Positions 16,891 through 24,903 of a stretch of 64,000 bases of DNA are shown in pieces. Source of the stretch: Desulfoluna limicola (GTDB lineage Bacteria > Desulfobacterota > Desulfobacteria > Desulfobacterales > Desulfolunaceae); contig NZ_AP024488.1 of the NCBI RefSeq assembly GCF_021654575.1, positions 4,239,501 through 4,303,500 of the forward strand, given 5' to 3'. Both the position numbers and the translations under genes were made by a program. Every line of letters begins with the position of its first letter. Positions within the stretch are counted from its first letter, which is position 1. The notes below the pieces were generated by a model. The model did not search any database, had not been told where the DNA came from, and saw only the letters and a list, made by a program, of their open reading frames with translations.

Positions 16891-18159
16891 CTACACAAAC
16901 TTCTGGGGGAGCTTGTTCAACATGTCCTGAATGTAGCCGTCATCATCTTCCGGTTCCAACTCAAACAGCTTTTTGCACAGCTCCATGGCGTGGCTCAATT
17001 TTGCCGGCAGCATCTCTTTGATTTTATAGACCAAGCTGTATTCAAAGCGGCTGATAAAGGACTCAAGGTCATGGTACTCGCTCTTTAACGAGATCTCCCG
17101 TTCCCTGAACGTGCCATTGCCGATCTGGTGCAACTGGAACATATTGGAGTGGTTGCAGACTTTGATATACCCATCCAGTTTCCGTGAGCTGACGACTCGC
17201 CCGTCATAAAAGGTCAGCCCCTCCAGCTCTTCAATGATCGAGTTGATGGAGAACTGCCCGGCGCGGACCATGTTGTCGTGGATAAAGGCAAGCATCCCGT
17301 CCCGTGAGGCCCTGTCCCAGTCGATGTTGAGAACACTCAGTTTTGCCCGAAGTTTTGGGATGATGTCTTCCGTCTCGTCTTTGCGGGCAGGGGTATTCCC
17401 CGAATTGGCAGATTTGATATAAAAATCCCCGACGGTATCCGTTCTCTGGATTGTGGCAATATCACTCAGCGCAACAATCATGTCCCCAAATTTTCGAAAC
17501 CCGTATTGAGACTCGTCAAACGAGGCCGAAATATGCCGACGGATCAAGGACTTCAATTGCGCCCCCAAAATCCCCTGCTCGCCGACATGGCGTTCCAGAA
17601 GATCCGACAACTGGGCCTTGAAGACATCCAGTGAGGCCGAACGGCTGACGTTGGGTTTATGCTCGCCGGTGTCAAAGATATCCTGCAGGCTCTCATAGTT
17701 CACAAAGCGATCACAGAGCTCGGCAAGATCGTCCGACGCGCAATTCTCCGGGGAAACCCCCACGATCTCTTTGTTATGAAGTCTTAATTTCTTCAGGAGG
17801 TGAATAAAATCACGGTCTCCGCTGACGATAACGTACCGGTCAATCTGGGGGCGTTCATAGATCATCTCCATGGCATCGACGGCAAGCCTCAGGTCCACGG
17901 CATTCTTCTGCCCTTTGCCCAGGACATGAACCAGCTCGATCCCATGCTGGTAGAGCTTAAACTGGTGCTGGTTGTAATCTTTATGTCGCCAATCCGCGTA
18001 GGCCAGGGCCGTGGTCAGTTTGCTCTGGTCTTCTGCGATCTTCAAGAGAAGGGACGGATCAAAAAGCCCCTCGTCCGACTCTGCATTGCAGTTCCCGCTC
18101 AGTCCACAGATCAGGTTCTCAAAATCAATGAGCAACGCCGTATGTTTAAGATTCATCAT
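16891..18159 (-). CDS. NYN-domain (LabA/DUF88-like) protein with LOTUS/OST-HTH-like region
   Basis: Protein of 422 residues. The N-terminal 150 residues form a PIN-like NYN domain with the expected acidic residues: LIDFEN at 11-16, AVDLRLAVDAMEM near 86-98 and VSGDRDF near 111-118. Such domains are predicted metal-dependent RNases. The rest contains two segments of the kind found in OST-HTH/LOTUS RNA-binding domains (about 175-255 and 270-350) and a charged C-terminus. The second Met codon immediately follows the first, and the ribosome site is weak. It is alone on this strand and framed by repeats. A role in RNA turnover or silencing is inferred from domains only. Confidence 0.82.
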   Translation of the reverse strand: MMNLKHTALLIDFENLICGLSGNCNAESDEGLFDPSLLLKIAEDQSKLTTALAYADWRHKDYNQHQFKLYQHGIELVHVLGKGQKNAVDLRLAVDAMEMIYERPQIDRYVIVSGDRDFIHLLKKLRLHNKEIVGVSPENCASDDLAELCDRFVNYESLQDIFDTGEHKPNVSRSASLDVFKAQLSDLLERHVGEQGILGAQLKSLIRRHISASFDESQYGFRKFGDMIVALSDIATIQRTDTVGDFYIKSANSGNTPARKDETEDIIPKLRAKLSVLNIDWDRASRDGMLAFIHDNMVRAGQFSINSIIEELEGLTFYDGRVVSSRKLDGYIKVCNHSNMFQLHQIGNGTFREREISLKSEYHDLESFISRFEYSLVYKIKEMLPAKLSHAMELCKKLFELEPEDDDGYIQDMLNKLPQKFV

Positions 18160-18311
18160 GAGGTTTCATTCCAATATAAATTGCCGGTGATTTCATACCG
18201 GCAGCCTGAGACAGCCCAATAAAATAACCAGTTAGCTAATGCAGATCCGTCAACAACCAAAAACCAGCAGTACCATACTTCATGGTAAAAGGCTTGCAAC
18301 TATTCAGCCTG

Positions 18312-18372
18312 GCCTCCGGCGGCGAGGTGTGCCACCTCGAAAGCATGTTGAAAATGGTTGGCCGCCGGAGGC
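18312..18372. repeat. Minimal composite element (61 bp) with perfect 12-bp inverted ends
   Basis: GCCTCCGGCGGC at 18312-18323 and GCCGCCGGAGGC at 18361-18372 enclose only the CGAGGTG/CACCTCG hairpin and 21 further bases. The outer motif GCAACTATTCAGCC lies at 18295-18308. This is the shortest copy with both borders and shows what the inverted ends look like without internal arms. The remainder of the 18160-18495 gap shows nothing else. Confidence 0.85.
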
Positions 18373-18495
18373 CCCATTGATCCGAAAAAGTAACACCCCA
18401 TGGCATGAAGGGCCTGAAGCGCCCCTTGCATTTCTCTATCAAGAGTGATCAAATACCTCTCTTAGCTACAGCCTCACTTGAAATCAGGAGTCATC

Positions 18496-19107
18496 ATGGA
18501 CATTGTATCCCTTGCAGGACTGGCAACCGCCATGGTGGTGCTCGCCCTCACGCCTGGGCCGGGGGTTTTCGCTACCGTTGCCACCGCCCTCTCATCAGGC
18601 TTTCGAGCCACCCTCGGGCTCATTTTCGGCCTCGTCACCGGCGACATCTGCTACCTCCTGTTTGCCATCTTCGGCCTCTCCATGGTAGCAGAAGCCATGG
18701 GAGAGTGCTTTGTCCTGATCAAAATCGGCGCAGGCGCCTACCTGGCCTACCTCGGGGTTCAACTTCTCCGCACAAAGCCCCTGAAGCAGAGCGATGCCCA
18801 CCCCACGCCGTCAACCGGAAAAACCTATTTCAGCGGCCTCTTCATCACCCTGGCCAACCCCAAAGTGATCCTCTTCTACTGCGGGTTCCTGCCCAGCTTC
18901 ATGGACCTTGGCACCCTCACCCCGACAGGGATGGTCGTGACAGCCCTCACCGTTGCCACGGTTGTCACCGGCGTGCTCTGCGGCTACGCCCTCCTCGCTT
19001 CCCGGGCCCGCAAAGCCATGACAGAAAAAAATGCCTTCAAAGCGGTCCAGAACACCGCTGGGGGCCTGATGATCGCCACCGGCATCAAGGTCGCAGTGGA
19101 CCACTGA
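18496..19107 (+). CDS. LysE-family amino-acid exporter
   Basis: Six-segment translocator of 203 residues of the LysE/RhtB family: LALTPGPGVFATVATALSSG at the N-terminus is the family signature, followed by GLVTGDICYLLFAIFGL and the ITLANPKVILFYCGFLP block. AGGAG lies 5 bases before the ATG at 18496. It is framed by repeat borders as a single-gene unit and adds to several predicted metabolite exporters within 7 kb. Confidence 0.92.
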   Translation: MDIVSLAGLATAMVVLALTPGPGVFATVATALSSGFRATLGLIFGLVTGDICYLLFAIFGLSMVAEAMGECFVLIKIGAGAYLAYLGVQLLRTKPLKQSDAHPTPSTGKTYFSGLFITLANPKVILFYCGFLPSFMDLGTLTPTGMVVTALTVATVVTGVLCGYALLASRARKAMTEKNAFKAVQNTAGGLMIATGIKVAVDH

Positions 19108-19127
19108 GCAAGATCATTTAAAAGCAA

Positions 19128-19273
19128 GCCTCCGGCGGCCCTGCCGGGGGCCCAACTTTTGAAAAGTTTGACAAACAGGTTTTGAGGACTGTTTTCGACT
19201 TGTCGAGCAACCGTAAAGTTTTCAGAGCTCATTTCTAAAAGCGACCCTTCCGGAGGCATAGCTGAATAGTTAC
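19128..19273. repeat. Composite element with B arm and outer end
   Basis: GCCTCCGGCGGC-CCTGCCGGGGG, then the hairpin ACTTTTGAAAAGT and GACAAACAGGTTTT (B arm). It ends with CCGGAGGC-ATAGCTGAATAGTTAC, the outer inverted end motif. Confidence 0.85.
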
Positions 19274-19372
19274 CAATATTTTTTTTCTTCAAGCTCTTCG
19301 TGGTTCATAAGGCTCTTTTTTCAGCCAACCAAGCTCTGACGTTAACCAGAAGCCGGAGAAAGGAATTGAAGA

Positions 19373-20152
19373 ATGAGAAATAAAATGGTTCTGGGCTTTC
19401 TCGTTGCCCTTTTTCTGTGCACAGGCTGCACCACCATGATTTCGCGAGTTGTTGAGCGTAGCGCCCTGTCCAACATGCAGGAAAAACCCATCCATGAGCA
19501 CTTCTACATCTCCCCTGCCACACAGGCGGGCGACACCATCTACCGATGGTTCCACAATGATGGCCTGGACAGGGACTTCGGGTCCTGGATCGAGGTGCTT
19601 GAAATAAACGATTCGGAAGTCCATCTCGCGAGCTATCCCGAAGGCGATGTGTTTCTTCACCAGGTCCACACCTGGGTCAAGGACCACAAGGTGGTCAGGG
19701 CCGAGCTTCACTACAAGGACCAAGTCTTCCCCCTGAAGGTGGAGCCCGCCCGCGAAGGCGGCATGTACACCGCCTTTGAGGCGATGCCGTTAACCCCTGC
19801 CCAGACCCTGACCGTTGGCGACAAAACCTACAGGATCACACGCATTGAAACCCTGAGCGTTGTAGATACCACCTCAGCCGTGGGCACCACCTACGGCACA
19901 CAGTACAAATGCATCCGCTATATCTCCGATGACGTTTCCCTGGGTCTCGTCAAAGAGGAGACCTTCTTCAGCACCCAGGTCCTGAGGGACAACTGGGAGT
20001 ACGTCAAAATCGGCCTGAAGGCCATGGACCCCATGCGCTCCACCGCCGATACCCTTATGAGCCTTGTGGGCACCTTCCGGGAAAAAGAGAAAACAAATTT
20101 TCAGATCGCGTTTTTTCATGAGCTCAGAGATACTTCCGAATCAAAAAAATGA
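19373..20152 (+). CDS. Predicted lipoprotein of unknown function
   Basis: Protein of 259 residues with a lipoprotein signal peptide and lipobox LCTGC (C19), so it should be anchored in a membrane facing the periplasm. I do not recognise the mature domain, which is mostly beta-like and contains no obvious catalytic motif. AAAGGA lies upstream of the ATG. It is a single-gene block between two repeat elements. Confidence 0.78.
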   Translation: MRNKMVLGFLVALFLCTGCTTMISRVVERSALSNMQEKPIHEHFYISPATQAGDTIYRWFHNDGLDRDFGSWIEVLEINDSEVHLASYPEGDVFLHQVHTWVKDHKVVRAELHYKDQVFPLKVEPAREGGMYTAFEAMPLTPAQTLTVGDKTYRITRIETLSVVDTTSAVGTTYGTQYKCIRYISDDVSLGLVKEETFFSTQVLRDNWEYVKIGLKAMDPMRSTADTLMSLVGTFREKEKTNFQIAFFHELRDTSESKK

Positions 20153-20173
20153 GTAATAACTGAGGCCAAGTTC

Positions 20174-20608
20174 GCCTCCGGCGGCCCTGCCGGGAGCCAA
20201 CCCTTTGAAACATTTGACATACAGTTCCTCAAGTCAGTTTCGAGAGCCCAATCGTTGCTGATTTAGCATGTGCCGCCCATCGACCAATTCTGCAACAAGC
20301 TTCCTGACCAGACCACGGTGGGCGCCATTGCCCTAGAGGGGGACGCCCGGATTACCGGAGGTCATACACTGTGTATCGGGAAATATCGGGCATCGGCACA
20401 TCACACGATGCGATGGTTTTTCATCATACCGCCTGTCATTCCACAAAGGAGTGCGGCGCCCCAGGAGTTCCCGAAAGCTCATGCGCTTGTGACACATGTT
20501 GGGAGCAGAAGCCTATTTGGCCACGGGCGCAGCCCGTCAGCGAATGTAACGGGGTGAGGAACGCCCCCCGGGGCATTCGAGAACCAGCTTTCGAGGTGGC
20601 GCACCTCC
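20174..20608. repeat. Gap filled by B arm, unassigned sequence and C-type arm
   Basis: The B arm (GCCTCCGGCGGCCCTGCCGG ... CATTTGACATACAG) occupies 20174-20235. The C-type arm, from ACGGGCGCAGCCCGT to GGTGGCGCACCTCC, occupies 20522-20605 and ends 3 bases before the stop of the minus-strand reductase. Between them a GTG-started frame of 95 codons has no ribosome site or recognisable motif and was not called. Confidence 0.7.
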
Positions 20609-21370
20609 CTATCGTTCCATGATCTCCACGCCACAATCGATCGTGTAGATCATGCCAGAGATGGAGTTGTTGTCGAGGACACTCACGGCCAGGCTTGCCA
20701 CGTCCTCCTTGCGGACATTGGTCTTCAGGGGGGAAGCCTCTTTGGCCTTTTCCAGGATGTCGAGGCTGCTTCCCACCTTGGAGAGGGAGTAGGTGGGAAC
20801 AAAGCCGGGGGAAATACCGTTTACCTTCATCTTCCGGGCTTTGCCGAGGGATTGGGCCAGGCCCCGCACCATGGACTCCAGGGCCGCCTTGGCCGCGCAC
20901 ACCACATTGAAGTTGGGCACGGCCACCCGCCCCCAGCGAAGGGAGACGGCCAGGACGGAGGCATTCTCGTTGAACGTATCAAGAAGCTGTCCTGAGACCT
21001 CCACCAGGGAAAAAGCCCCCACGCGGATGGCGTCGGTAAACTCGTCCCACCCCACCTGAACCAGTGGAAGGTTAAGCTTGGCGCCTGAGACCGTGGAATA
21101 GGAGATGCCGTGAACCAGGGCATCCAGCATCACCCCTTCGGCCTTGAATGCCCCGACAAAGGCCTCGAGGTCTTCGCTTTTTCTCGCATCGTATTTAAAG
21201 ATCTTCCGAAACCCCAAGTCTCCGGCCACGTCCTTCACCCCGTCAAGGGTCGTCTCGTCCTGATACGTGGCGTAAAGGGTGTACCCGGCTCTCTTCATCT
21301 CCGCGGCGATGGTCGTGCAGAGACTCTCCGTATTCCGAATGCCGATGATGAGCGCGTTACGTTCTGTCAT
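20609..21370 (-). CDS. FabI-like enoyl-ACP reductase homologue lacking catalytic tyrosines
   Basis: SDR-type protein of 253 residues with the FabI layout (ALIIGIRNTESLCTTIA at the nucleotide site). At the FabI active site the usual Tyr146 and Tyr156 positions are Leu and Phe: the segment reads AVPNFNVVCAAKAALE with F154 in place of the catalytic Tyr, while K161 is kept. It may therefore be a non-catalytic partner or have a different activity. GGAGGG lies 5 bases before the ATG at 21370. It follows the intact FabI-like gene by 16 bases in one operon. Confidence 0.82.
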   Translation of the reverse strand: MTERNALIIGIRNTESLCTTIAAEMKRAGYTLYATYQDETTLDGVKDVAGDLGFRKIFKYDARKSEDLEAFVGAFKAEGVMLDALVHGISYSTVSGAKLNLPLVQVGWDEFTDAIRVGAFSLVEVSGQLLDTFNENASVLAVSLRWGRVAVPNFNVVCAAKAALESMVRGLAQSLGKARKMKVNGISPGFVPTYSLSKVGSSLDILEKAKEASPLKTNVRKEDVASLAVSVLDNNSISGMIYTIDCGVEIMER

Positions 21371-21386
21371 GTCATCCCTCCATGCA

Positions 21387-22163
21387 TCAGGGTTGTGGTT
21401 CCGGCCCCACGTGGACCAGAACGCTGGAGCCGCAATCCACCACATACGAGACACCGTTGATGGACGGGTTGGTGATCACCTCAAAGGCGATCTTTCCGAT
21501 ATCTTCAAGGGTCGCCGTCCGATCCAGGGGTGTTGCGCTGCGGACGTGTCGGATCAAGTCGGAAAACCCACCGATACCGCTGGCCGCCCGGGTCATGACA
21601 GGGCCCGGCGACAGGGCGTTCACCCGAATTCCCTTGCCCCCCAGCTCCGAGGCAAGGCCCCGTACCAGCGCTTCCAGGATGCTCTTAACCGGCCCCATCA
21701 TGTTGTACCCCTCCACGGCCAGGTGTGAACCGATGTAAGAGAGGGTGAGAATGCTGCACCCGGGATTGAGGAGGTCCGCCTCCAGAAACCTGCGCGTGAT
21801 CTCCACCATGGAAAAAGCGGAAATCCGCGTGGAATCCCTGAAACTCTCCCAGGAGACCTCGTGCAACTCCTTCCGGATTTCTGAAGCAAAGGCAATGCCG
21901 TGAAGCAGCACATCCAGCCGCATTCCCTTTTCCTGCATGTACTCAACAATCGAGTCCAACTGGGCTTCATCGCCCACGGCAAAGGGAAACAACGCCTCAT
22001 CCACCCCCAACTCGTCCGTCACCTCCTGAACATGGGAGCGCGCCTTCTCGTTCAAATACGTCGCCACGATACGGTACCCGTTTTCATAGAGCTCACGGGC
22101 AATCCCCGCGCTGATGCTCTCCCGGTTGGCAATGCCGATGACCAGTGCGTTTTTCTTTCGCAT
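21387..22163 (-). CDS. fabI: Enoyl-ACP reductase (FabI-like)
   Basis: Protein of 258 residues with nucleotide motif GIANRESISAGIA and an intact FabI active site: Y143 in LSYIG, Y153 in GYNMMG and K160 (Y-x6-K). The family reduces the trans-2 double bond of enoyl-acyl carrier protein with NAD(P)H, the last step of each fatty-acid elongation cycle. Identity with typical FabI is not high at the C-terminus (SSVLVHVGPEPQP), so a specialised acyl substrate is possible. GAGG precedes the start. It is the first gene of a two-gene unit with the tyrosine-less homologue. Confidence 0.82.
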   Translation of the reverse strand: MRKKNALVIGIANRESISAGIARELYENGYRIVATYLNEKARSHVQEVTDELGVDEALFPFAVGDEAQLDSIVEYMQEKGMRLDVLLHGIAFASEIRKELHEVSWESFRDSTRISAFSMVEITRRFLEADLLNPGCSILTLSYIGSHLAVEGYNMMGPVKSILEALVRGLASELGGKGIRVNALSPGPVMTRAASGIGGFSDLIRHVRSATPLDRTATLEDIGKIAFEVITNPSINGVSYVVDCGSSVLVHVGPEPQP

Positions 22164-22374
22164 AGAAATGACCTCGTCATAATCAATGTCACGACCCCAG
22201 GGCCAGAAATTTGCACGGATGCACGAGAGGGAGGAGCCTGTTTAAAGAGAGGATGGAGGGGGTCGTTAAAGGAGCCCGGACCGTCGATGAAGGTAATGGG
22301 CGATTAAAGGATCACAAGAATTGCAATCCAAGTAATATACTGAAGTTACGAAAGGATGAACACAAAAAAAACAA

Positions 22375-22536
22375 GCATCCAGGCGGCCCTGCCGGGGGCC
22401 AAACTTTCCAAAAGTTTGACAAACAGGCTCTGGTTCATTTGATGAAAAATTCCGCGAATGACCTCGCCTCAAGGAGCGAGGAGGGAGATCATTCACAATT
22501 TGAGGTCCAGGGGATCCTCCCCCGGCCGCCGGAGGC
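22375..22536. repeat. Composite element, degenerate left border
   Basis: GCATCCAGGCGGCCCTGCCG with the B arm (CAAAAGTTTGACAAACAGG), then ACCTCGCCTCAAGGAGCGAG, and a right part CCAGGGGATCCTCCCCCGG ending GCCGCCGGAGGC at 22525-22536. The right border touches the stop codon of the Cdd1-like gene. Confidence 0.75.
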
Positions 22537-22838
22537 TATTTTTTCACCCTCTTTGACCATAAGAAGGCATGTTTTTTCCGCTCCTCGGTAAATGCCCACC
22601 AGGGAAGCGGCTCGCCGCCTTCCATAAAATGGACCGCCGAAATAAAGACATCGATCACGCAGGGGTCGTGCCGCATTCCCGTCTTTTCGCACAGCGTCTC
22701 GTAGAGTTCATAGGGGTCTTTCCCTATCAGCTGTTTGGGGTGCTGGATACCGATGATCCGAAAATCCTCAGCCATAGCCTTGCCGATATTGGGGAGCGCA
22801 TCAAGCCGTGAGACGGTATCCCTGTCCGGGTTTTTCAT
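22536..22838 (-). CDS. Cdd1-like helix-hairpin-helix protein ('pathogenicity locus' family)
   Basis: Protein of 100 residues. LDALPNIGKAMAEDFRIIGI forms a helix-hairpin-helix like those that bind DNA non-specifically, and the C-terminal part (DPYELYETLCEKTG, DPCVIDVFISAVHF, PWWAFTEERK) is the signature of the Cdd1 family (PF11731). The molecular role of the family is not established. The ATG at 22838 follows AAGGAA. Its stop codon overlaps the repeat border, and it lies 4 bases after the ecotin-like gene, so the two are co-transcribed. Confidence 0.88.
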   Translation of the reverse strand: MKNPDRDTVSRLDALPNIGKAMAEDFRIIGIQHPKQLIGKDPYELYETLCEKTGMRHDPCVIDVFISAVHFMEGGEPLPWWAFTEERKKHAFLWSKRVKK

Positions 22839-22842
22839 CTGA

Positions 22843-23328
22843 CTATTCCTTCTCTGCCGTCTCTGTCGTGTCAGAGGCCTTCCAGATCCGATACTTGATT
22901 TCAAAGCCCTTCGGTGCGTAAACCACAATGGGCAGGCGGCTGTTGTACCGAACCTTAAGGGGCTTGCCCGATACGAATGCCTCAACCATGGGGGCCCCTT
23001 CAGGAGGCGCCATCAAGGTGCTCATGGCCTGGGAGGTGCCGGTCACCTCGTAGTAGGTGTAGCCCCAGCCTTTCAAGGGGCGCGGCTCTATCACACTGCC
23101 GAGTCGCATCAGGTTGACCCCGTCGGTCATCATCATCTTCCCGGCGATGAGCTCAACCATAAACCCCTCATCTTCGCCCCGGGCTTTTTCGGGCAGCACA
23201 ATCACAAAGCGCTCCATCCCCTCCATTGCCGGAGGAAACGCCTTCAATTCCGCATGGCTCGCACAAGAAGCAGTTCCACCGATGGTGAGCAACCCCATCA
23301 CCAACAATATCATGACTGTTTTTTTCAT
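22843..23328 (-). CDS. Ecotin-type serine protease inhibitor (P1 Leu)
   Basis: Exported protein of 161 residues with a Sec signal peptide, followed by the ecotin fold: KGWGYTYYEVTG, STLMAPPEGAP and RYNSRLPIVVYAPKGFEIKY align with the corresponding E. coli ecotin blocks. Ecotin inhibits trypsin-fold proteases in the periplasm. The reactive-site residue aligned with Met84 (P1) is Leu in STLM, favouring chymotrypsin- or elastase-like targets (inference). The two cysteines that form the disulfide in E. coli ecotin are absent. A second ecotin with a different P1 lies at 24894-25388. Confidence 0.88.
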   Translation of the reverse strand: MKKTVMILLVMGLLTIGGTASCASHAELKAFPPAMEGMERFVIVLPEKARGEDEGFMVELIAGKMMMTDGVNLMRLGSVIEPRPLKGWGYTYYEVTGTSQAMSTLMAPPEGAPMVEAFVSGKPLKVRYNSRLPIVVYAPKGFEIKYRIWKASDTTETAEKE

Positions 23329-23423
23329 CTCCGGAGCACTCCTCTCTGTTGGAATTCATGGACATCATATTTAAGGGAACAGCGTACAAGATATCTCAAC
23401 GGGTATCGAGAAAAATGAACGGG

Positions 23424-23500
23424 GCAAGGTGAGCCACCTTGAAAGCCGGTTGCCGCTACGCTTTGCCCCTCGTACCTCGGGTCAAATCGCTACGGCCTTT
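23424..23500 (+). repeat. Composite element, A arm without border
   Basis: CAAGGTG-AGC-CACCTTG hairpin, then GCCGCTACGC ... CGCTACGGC around CCCCTCGTACCTCGGGTC. The GCCTCCGGCGGC border is missing, probably deleted. Confidence 0.75.
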
Positions 23501-23591
23501 GATTTGAAACAACTGCTTAGCTTTCTCTTTGTCCCTCAAACCTGTCAGGGGCAAAAAAACGTTCATTTTTCACCGAATCACCCTATGGACC

Positions 23592-23771
23592 TCATGCCCC
23601 ACCTTGAACGCGTTGCCCTGTGTCCATTCGCACCAGCCGCTTTCGCTCCCGTTCGAGAAGCTCTTGGCGCTTGCGATACAAATCCGACAATTTTAATGAG
23701 CAGGCAATACAAAGAGGATCTCCATTACAATCCTGAACAGCGGGCTCTGGGCAGTGATTACATGTTGTCAT
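23592..23771 (-). CDS. Small zinc-finger/coiled-coil protein (59 residues)
   Basis: Short gene with ribosome site GAGGAA 4 bases before the ATG. The protein starts MTTCNHCPEPAVQDCNGDPL, with further cysteines C21 and C24 (CIAC), making a CxxC ... C ... CxxC zinc-knuckle pattern, then a very basic/acidic helix (KRQELLERERKRLVR). It resembles the N-terminal zinc finger of longer hypothetical proteins. The last residues overlap a decayed repeat arm, so the original protein may have been truncated. Function unknown. Confidence 0.6.
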   Translation of the reverse strand: MTTCNHCPEPAVQDCNGDPLCIACSLKLSDLYRKRQELLERERKRLVRMDTGQRVQGGA

Positions 23772-23926
23772 AGGTTCCTCGATTTAAATTTGGGTGGTTA
23801 GAAGGCGCTGAATGCGCACCTTCGGTATCATGACACCAATAACAAGGAAGGATCCCGAAACTATTGCTTTGCATCAACTGGCACGGGGCATATGGCACCC
23901 CATGCTTTTCACCATGATTGACATGC

Positions 23927-23972
23927 GCCTCCGGGGGCCAAACGTTTGAAACATCTGACAAACAGGTTTTGC
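23927..23972 (+). repeat. B-arm fragment of the composite element
   Basis: GCCTCCGGGGGCCAAACG, TTTGAAACATCTGACAAACA. The rest of the 23772-24134 gap contains nothing I can assign. Confidence 0.65.
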
Positions 23973-24134
23973 TAACAAAAAACGAAATTCAGATTAATTC
24001 ACCCCAAGAAGATTCATCGGGTACAACAGAATGGCAGGACTGCTCACGCATGGTATTAACCCGGCAACGAACCATACAAGCCGACAGTGGAAGAGATGTC
24101 AAAATTATCGGTGTGATACTGCCCCTCGACATCC

Positions 24135-24737
24135 ATGCATTTAACCGCCGGGTTAAGAACACACCATAAAGATTTTGTAGAAGATCGCCCCGTCGCCTGC
24201 CACAAAGAGGACATCCATGAACTGGTCTCTCTTTTTTCAGGCTTAACCGATGAAAAAACCGAGGTTGAGATTGTCTACAAGGGCAAGGACCGAACCATCA
24301 CGATGGCTGGCCTTCAAGGGCTGGAAAAACACGCTCACCTGTCATGGACAGACAAGCTGGATATACACATATCGATCAAGAAAATTGATGGGGTTGTCGG
24401 CGGCACCACCGTTACGTTTTATCACAACGTCATCAACTATCAGCTGCGCTCAAACGATGCGGCCTCGTTTTCTGAAACAGACGCCAACATACGCTCATTT
24501 TTTAACCGAAAGACGCCCTGGTACGCAGGGCTCAATAAGGTTTTGCCATATTTGTGCCCACTCTTACTCATGCTCATGCTCTCAGGGCAACAGGCGTTTT
24601 CATGCCTGAATGATGGCAACGTCCCAACGGCAGGCGCCTGGGACGCCCTGACACTTGTCGCGATGATTTTCTTTGTCCTTGCCTACCTTGGAAAGGTGTT
24701 TCCGTATATCTGGATAAGCTTGAAAAGCAAGGGGTAA
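24135..24737 (+). CDS. Hypothetical membrane protein, probably frameshifted at its 3' end
   Basis: Protein of 200 residues: a soluble N-terminal part and two hydrophobic segments near the C-terminus (LPYLCPLLLMLMLSG and LTLVAMIFFVLAYLG). No family recognised. The protein-like reading continues past its stop in another frame (DKLEKQGVKRIGNQLFKETH and onwards, about 24710-24830). Adding one G in CTGGATAAG near 24712 would join the two, so this is probably a recent frameshift or a sequence error. The downstream frame then runs into a dispersed repeat. The start lacks a clear ribosome site. Confidence 0.5.
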   Translation: MHLTAGLRTHHKDFVEDRPVACHKEDIHELVSLFSGLTDEKTEVEIVYKGKDRTITMAGLQGLEKHAHLSWTDKLDIHISIKKIDGVVGGTTVTFYHNVINYQLRSNDAASFSETDANIRSFFNRKTPWYAGLNKVLPYLCPLLLMLMLSGQQAFSCLNDGNVPTAGAWDALTLVAMIFFVLAYLGKVFPYIWISLKSKG

Positions 24738-24842
24738 AGCGCATCGGCAACCAGCTGTTCAAGGAAACTCACCATACCATCAAAATTATTCCGGTAAATA
24801 TCGAGCGGATTTCAGGCGCCATAATGTTTCGATTGTCGGGCA

Positions 24843-24887
24843 TAAACCACGAAGGTCACGAAGCGCCTTTCGGGCTGCACAAAGAAA
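24843..24887. repeat. Dispersed ACCACGAAGGTCACGAAG repeat, copy 1
   Basis: TAAACCACGAAGGTCACGAA followed by GCGCCTTTCGGGCTGCACAA. Nearly the same 45 bases recur at 56746-56790. Short versions of this motif are widespread in bacteria, but the extended match here is longer. Confidence 0.6.
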
Positions 24888-24903
24888 ACGCTGCTAGCGT
24901 TTC
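24881..24903 (-). terminator. Intrinsic terminator overlapping the ecotin stop codon
   Basis: On the minus strand AAACGCT-AGC-AGCGTTTT is followed by CTTTG. The loop region includes the TAG stop of the ecotin-like gene. Confidence 0.5.

Noticed and set aside
20270..20557. GTG-started frame of 95 codons
   Set aside because: No ribosome site, no motif, and its end runs into a repeat arm; possibly gene debris but not supportable.
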